DNA from: Deltaproteobacteria bacterium
GTDB taxonomy: Bacteria; Myxococcota_A; UBA9160; PR03
Length of the DNA: 10,523 nucleotides
Direction: 5' to 3'
Assembly (NCBI GenBank): GCA_018262315.1
Contig: JAGSPS010000084.1
Span: forward strand, 1 to 10,523
Made by a program: the position numbers and the translations under genes. The stretch's first letter is position 1. Each line of letters opens with the position of its first letter. The notes beneath the pieces are model-generated. The model did no database searches. It worked only from the letters and a program-made list of their open reading frames with translations, and was not told where the DNA came from. Positions 6,755-10,523 of this stretch are shown piece after piece.

Positions 6755-9582
6755 GCGACGCGCCTGCCCACAGCGCCGCAGTCCCCACCGAAATCCAGGT
6801 CCGCGGTGCGCGCGAGCACAATCTGCGCAACATCGACGTGTGCATCCCGCGCGATCGGCTGGTGGTGATCACGGGACTCTCGGGCTCGGGCAAGTCGTCG
6901 CTGGCATTCGACACGATCTACGCCGAAGGGCAGCGGCGCTACGTCGAATCGCTGTCGGCCTATGCGCGCCAGTTCCTCGAACAGATGAGCAAGCCCGACG
7001 TCGAGTCGATCGACGGGCTCTCGCCGGCGATCTCGATCGAGCAGCGCAGCGTCGCCAAGAACCCGCGCTCGACGGTCGGCACGATCACCGAGATCCACGA
7101 CCACCTGCGGCTGCTCTACGCGCGCGTCGGCCAGCCGCACTGCTGGATCTGCGGGCGCCCGATCGCCAGCCAGACGGTGCAACAGATCACCGACCGCGTG
7201 CTTTCGCTCGGCGAAGGCGTTCGCGTGCAGGTGCTCGCGCCGGTCGTGCGCGGTCGCAAGGGCGAGTACAAGAAGGAGCTGGACGCGCTGCGCCGGCAGG
7301 GCTTCGTGCGCGTGCGGATCGACGGCAAGCTGCACGATCTCAGCGACGAGATCGCGATGGCGCGCTCTGCGAAGCACGACGTGGACGTGGTGGTCGATCG
7401 CATCGCGGTGCGCGAGACGGCGCGCACGCGGATCGCGGAATCGCTCGAAACGGCGCTGCGACTCGCCGACGGCATCGCGCTCGTGGACGTCGGCCCCGGC
7501 CGCGAGGAGTGGCTGCTCTCGGAGAAGAACTCATGCACGCAATGCGGCGTCTCGTTCCCCGAGATCGAACCGCGCTTCTTCTCGTTCAACAACCCGCACG
7601 GCGCCTGCAAGGCCTGCTCGGGAATCGGCACGCGCAACGTCTTCGACCCGGCGCGCGTGGTGCCCGACCCGTCGCGACCGCTCGCGATGGCGATCGAGCC
7701 GTGGAACGCGGGGCGCCGGCCGTCGCGCTACTACGTCAAGTTGATCGGAGCGCTGGCGCAGCACTTTGGTGTCTCCGTCGATACGCCCTTCGAGAAGCTG
7801 CCCCTCGCCGCGCGCGACGGGATCCTGTTCGGCATCCCGGACGCAGTCGCATTCACATTGGAACGCGCTGGAAAAGTTGGAAAGGCTCAAAGAAGCTGGG
7901 ACGGCGTGCTCGGCGAACTTTCGCGACGCAAAGACGCATCGGGCGACGCGCTGTTGCAGTTCACGAGCCCGCGCCCGTGTCCCGACTGCGAGGGCTCGCG
8001 GCTGCGCCCCGAAGCGCGCAGCGTGCGGATCGGGGACATCTCGATCGACGCGCTTTCGCGGATGTCGATCGCCGACGCCGCGAAGTTCCTCGACACGCTC
8101 GAGCTGCCCGCCGGCAAGCGCCTCGTCGCCGATCGCATCCTGCGCGAGATCAGCGACCGGCTGCGCTTCCTGCTCGACGTCGGGCTCGACTACCTGACGC
8201 TCGAGCGCGGCGCGAGCACGCTCTCGGGCGGCGAAGCGCAGCGCATCCGACTCGCCACCCAGGTGGGATCGAGCCTGCTCGGCGTCCTCTATGTATTGGA
8301 CGAGCCGTCGATCGGACTGCACCCGCGCGACAACCGCCGGCTGCTCGACACGCTCTTCCGACTGCGCGACCAGGGCAACAGCGTGCTGGTGGTCGAGCAC
8401 GACGAAGAGACGATCCGCTGCGCCGACTGGATCGTCGACATGGGGCCGGGCGCCGGCATCCACGGCGGCGAAGTCGTGGCCGAAGGACCGCTCGCGGCGA
8501 TCCTCGCGAATCCGCGCTCGCTGACGGGCGACTACCTCGCCGGCCGCCGCGCGATCGCGGTGCCGCGCGAACGCCGCAAGCCCGGCGATCGCAAGCTCGT
8601 GTTGCGCGATTGCCACGAGCACAACCTGAGACACATCGACCTGTACCTCCCGCTCGGGCTCTTCGTCGCCGTGACGGGCGTCTCGGGCTCGGGCAAGTCC
8701 ACGCTGGTGGTCGACACGCTGCACAAGGCGCTCGCGCAGCGGCTGCACGCCGCGCAGGATCCGCCCGGACGGTTCCGCGGCATCGAGGGGCTGATGCACG
8801 TCGACAAGGTGATCGACGTCGATCAGTCGCCGATCGGACGCACGCCGCGCAGCAACCCGGTCACCTACACGGGCGCCTTCGACGGCATCCGCAAACTCTT
8901 CACGCAGGTGCCTGACGCGCGCGTGCGCGGCTACGGACCGGGGCGCTTCTCGTTCAACGTGAAGGGCGGCCGCTGCGAGGCGTGCCAGGGCGACGGCACC
9001 AAGCGCGTCGAGATGCACTTCCTGCCGGACATCTTCGTCACCTGCGAAGTGTGCCGGGGCCGGCGCTACAACCGCGAAACGCTGAACGTGCTCTACAAGG
9101 GCAAGAGCATCGCCGACGTGCTCGAGATGTCGGTCGAGGAAGGTGTCGAGTTCTTGAGCAACTTCCAGGCCGTGCGCCGGCCGCTCCAGACGCTGCACGA
9201 CGTCGGCCTCGACTACATCCACCTCGGCCAGCCGGCCACCACGCTCTCGGGCGGCGAAGCGCAGCGCATCAAACTTTCGCGTGAGCTTTCGCGTCGCGAC
9301 ACCGGCCGCACGCTCTACATTCTCGACGAGCCGACGACGGGCCTGCATTTCGCCGACGTCGAGCGGCTGCTGGGTGTGCTGCGCAAGCTCGTCGAACTCG
9401 GCAACACGGTGGTCGTGATCGAACATCATCTCGACGTCATCAAGACCGCGGACTGGGTGATCGACATGGGGCCCGAAGGCGGAGCCGCGGGCGGCGCCAT
9501 CGTCGCCGAGGGACCGCCCGAGTGGATCGCACAGCAGCGCGCGAGCCACACCGGCGAGGCCTTGTCCAAGGTGCTCGCGTGA
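6751..9582 (+). CDS. uvrA: UvrABC excision nuclease subunit A (UvrA)
   Basis: UvrA is the damage-recognition ATPase of nucleotide excision repair. As a dimer it loads UvrB on distorted DNA in the cytoplasm. The 943 residues equal the usual length (E. coli 940). The first ABC module has Walker A GLSGSGKSS (42-50), a CX2C pair at 131/134, a zinc module C262-X2-C265 to C286-X2-C289, signature LSGGEAQRI (491-499), Walker B VLDEPSIGL and H550. The second has GVSGSGKST (643-651), zinc finger C742-X2-C745 to C765-X2-C768, LSGGEAQRI (832-840), ILDEPTTGLH and H892. No key residue is missing. GTG 6751 is the only start between the upstream stop and the conserved IQVRGAREHNL. It overlaps the surA-like stop (GTGA) and has no ribosome binding site of its own at proper distance, so translation is probably coupled. 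Codon use dips in GC at residues about 367-382, a family-variable loop. Confidence 0.98.
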   Translation: MSDAPAHSAAVPTEIQVRGAREHNLRNIDVCIPRDRLVVITGLSGSGKSSLAFDTIYAEGQRRYVESLSAYARQFLEQMSKPDVESIDGLSPAISIEQRSVAKNPRSTVGTITEIHDHLRLLYARVGQPHCWICGRPIASQTVQQITDRVLSLGEGVRVQVLAPVVRGRKGEYKKELDALRRQGFVRVRIDGKLHDLSDEIAMARSAKHDVDVVVDRIAVRETARTRIAESLETALRLADGIALVDVGPGREEWLLSEKNSCTQCGVSFPEIEPRFFSFNNPHGACKACSGIGTRNVFDPARVVPDPSRPLAMAIEPWNAGRRPSRYYVKLIGALAQHFGVSVDTPFEKLPLAARDGILFGIPDAVAFTLERAGKVGKAQRSWDGVLGELSRRKDASGDALLQFTSPRPCPDCEGSRLRPEARSVRIGDISIDALSRMSIADAAKFLDTLELPAGKRLVADRILREISDRLRFLLDVGLDYLTLERGASTLSGGEAQRIRLATQVGSSLLGVLYVLDEPSIGLHPRDNRRLLDTLFRLRDQGNSVLVVEHDEETIRCADWIVDMGPGAGIHGGEVVAEGPLAAILANPRSLTGDYLAGRRAIAVPRERRKPGDRKLVLRDCHEHNLRHIDLYLPLGLFVAVTGVSGSGKSTLVVDTLHKALAQRLHAAQDPPGRFRGIEGLMHVDKVIDVDQSPIGRTPRSNPVTYTGAFDGIRKLFTQVPDARVRGYGPGRFSFNVKGGRCEACQGDGTKRVEMHFLPDIFVTCEVCRGRRYNRETLNVLYKGKSIADVLEMSVEEGVEFLSNFQAVRRPLQTLHDVGLDYIHLGQPATTLSGGEAQRIKLSRELSRRDTGRTLYILDEPTTGLHFADVERLLGVLRKLVELGNTVVVIEHHLDVIKTADWVIDMGPEGGAAGGAIVAEGPPEWIAQQRASHTGEALSKVLA
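9568..9571 (+). promoter_or_regulatory. Weak ribosome binding site of the CPBP protease gene
   Basis: AAGG within the uvrA 3' end lies seven bases before GTG 9579. Together with the GTGA overlap it supports this start rather than the in-frame upstream codons inside uvrA (frame open from about 9522). Confidence 0.45.
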
Positions 9583-10436
9583 GCGAAGCGCCGCGCCCGT
9601 TTCCGTCGCCGCTCACCGCCTCGTTGCTGACGATGATGGGCGCCTTCTTCACCACCGCCATCGCGCTGATGGTTTCGGATTGGGCATCGCCGACCGCTGC
9701 GGTCGGGATCGGCACGGTGCTCGGCCTCGGCTGCGCCGGCCTGCTCGGCGCCGCCAACATTTCGCCCCCGCACGCCGAGCGCGTCGGTCTGCGCGGAGTG
9801 CGCCGGCGGCAACTGTTGCCGCTGCTGATGCTGCTTCCGGTTGCATTGCTCGCGAGCGAGGTCGACAACGGCGTCACCGCGCTCTTCCCCACGACCGGCG
9901 CCGCGCCGGTCGTGCAGGAGACCGTCGAGAAGCTCTCCAGCGACACGAGACTCTCGCTACTCGAAACCGCGATCGTCGCAGTCGGCCTCGTCCCGGTCGT
10001 CGAAGAGTGGTTCTTCCGCGGCGTCTTGCAGCAGGGATTGGTCGCCAGGATGGGCGCCGCCGGCGGGATCTTCGTCACGGCGCTCTTCTTCGCGCTGGGT
10101 CACGGCGCGGGGCTCTCGCAGCAAGCCTGGGCCGCGCTGATCGCGCAGACGCTCGTGCTCGGCGTCACCTTCGGCTACGCGCGACACAAGACCGGCTCGC
10201 TGCTCGCGCCGATCCTGCTGCACATCGGAGTGAACGGAATGGGCGTCGCCGCGATGGCGGCGCCGCAACTCGTCGCGGTGCCGGGATACAACGCACCGGG
10301 GGCGCATACGCCGCTCAGCGTGCTGCTACCTGCGATCGCGTCGGTGGCGATCGGGGCCTGGTTGCTGTCGAAGGAGACGGTTCCAGCGATCCCGGTCGTG
10401 CGCGTGGTGGATCAAGGCGATTCGTACGAGGACTGA
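9579..10436 (+). CDS. CPBP-family (CAAX/Rce1/Abi-type) intramembrane metalloprotease
   Basis: The 285-residue product is mostly hydrophobic, with about eight likely membrane segments (near 14-34, 40-60, 78-93, 128-145, 158-178, 183-199, 206-226 and 246-263). All three CPBP motifs are present in order: EExxxR as VVEEWFFRGVL (E142, E143, R147), FxxxH as FFALGH (F171, H175) and HxxxN as HIGVN (H215, N219). In characterised relatives the glutamates and histidines make the catalytic site in the membrane; Rce1 cleaves CAAX proteins, and bacterial members have been linked to bacteriocin immunity and other roles. The substrate here cannot be read from sequence. The gene starts at GTG 9579, overlapping the uvrA stop as GTGA, so it is probably the third operon gene. 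The last 20 residues are polar and probably face the cytoplasm. Catalytic competence is likely, the biological role unknown. Confidence 0.9.
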   Translation: MSEAPRPFPSPLTASLLTMMGAFFTTAIALMVSDWASPTAAVGIGTVLGLGCAGLLGAANISPPHAERVGLRGVRRRQLLPLLMLLPVALLASEVDNGVTALFPTTGAAPVVQETVEKLSSDTRLSLLETAIVAVGLVPVVEEWFFRGVLQQGLVARMGAAGGIFVTALFFALGHGAGLSQQAWAALIAQTLVLGVTFGYARHKTGSLLAPILLHIGVNGMGVAAMAAPQLVAVPGYNAPGAHTPLSVLLPAIASVAIGAWLLSKETVPAIPVVRVVDQGDSYED

Positions 10437-10466
10437 CAGGCGCGATGGCCGCGCGTTTCCGGGGCG

Positions 10467-10523
10467 GTGGCTGCGGGTGGTCGATCCAATCCTGCCGCTT
10501 CACTAGTGGCGCTGGAGGCCTCG
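10467..10523 (+). CDS. Possible start of a further gene, cut by the window edge
   Basis: From GTG 10467 the frame is open to the edge and would encode 19 residues, MAAGGRSNPAASLVALEAS. Its composition is more protein-like than that of the competing frame from ATG 10445, which gives a Gly/Cys/Ser-rich string. No clear Shine-Dalgarno is present (only GGGG at 10461-10464) and nothing identifies a family. It would lie 30 bases after the CPBP gene. The 87 bases 10437-10523 may equally be non-coding. Confidence 0.2.
   Translation, partial: MAAGGRSNPAASLVALEAS

Noticed and set aside
7766..8197. Frameshift in uvrA near 7860, because another frame there gives a helix-like string (LEKLERLKEAG)
   Set aside because: The uvrA frame is continuous and aligns well with the family on both sides, including DGVLGEL and CPDCEGSRLRPEAR, so no frameshift is needed.
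6840..8915. A 691-codon plus-strand frame overlapping uvrA
   Set aside because: It is an off-frame reading of GC-rich uvrA codons, Arg/Ala-rich and without motifs.
7531..9549. A 672-codon open frame on the minus strand within uvrA
   Set aside because: It is in codon register with uvrA and open for the same reason, and has no recognisable domain. uvrA on the plus strand has every expected motif.
10440..10454. GCGCG/CGCGC hairpin after the CPBP gene as a terminator
   Set aside because: The stem is only five pairs and no T-tract follows. It is expected by chance in this composition.

Overview
The window is strongly GC-rich, with G or C at most third codon positions. It holds no tRNA, rRNA, CRISPR array or insertion sequence that I can see. 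The gene content is a large secreted SpvB/Tc/RHS-type protein with YD repeats, next to a Sec-exported SurA-like chaperone, uvrA and a CPBP membrane protease. This fits a Gram-negative bacterium with a big, GC-rich genome. A deltaproteobacterial or myxobacterial lineage, or a related uncultured one, is my best guess, but the window has no taxonomic marker beyond uvrA.

Left half (1-5393, minus strand): one uninterrupted reading frame of at least 1797 codons starts at 5393 and runs off the left edge. In order it encodes a signal peptide, an SpvB-like N-terminal domain, six FG-GAP/VCBS-type calcium-binding motifs, a TcdB-middle-like segment and about nineteen YD repeats. It ends in a proline-rich, hydrophobic stretch at the edge. 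This is the body of a Tc-toxin/RHS polymorphic-toxin-like protein. The conserved end of the RHS core and any C-terminal payload lie outside the window, so toxicity is inferred and not shown. Two very long open frames on the opposite strand are codon-register shadows of this gene.

Middle (5394-5647): a 254-base divergent intergenic region carries the start signals of the RHS gene to the left and of the rightward operon. It has a small hairpin just upstream of the rightward ribosome binding site and a 9-bp inverted repeat. No convincing promoter was found.

Right half (5648-10436, plus strand): three genes are joined by two identical 4-base GTGA stop/start overlaps. They are a periplasmic SurA-like chaperone with a degenerate parvulin domain, a complete UvrA excision nuclease subunit, and a CPBP-family intramembrane protease with all its catalytic motifs. 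The overlaps argue for one translationally coupled operon, although the three products work in different compartments. The last 87 bases may contain the first codons of another gene, with weak support.

Most of the window is recognisable biology. The most interesting parts are the giant exported RHS protein and the hydrophobic insertion at its truncated end.
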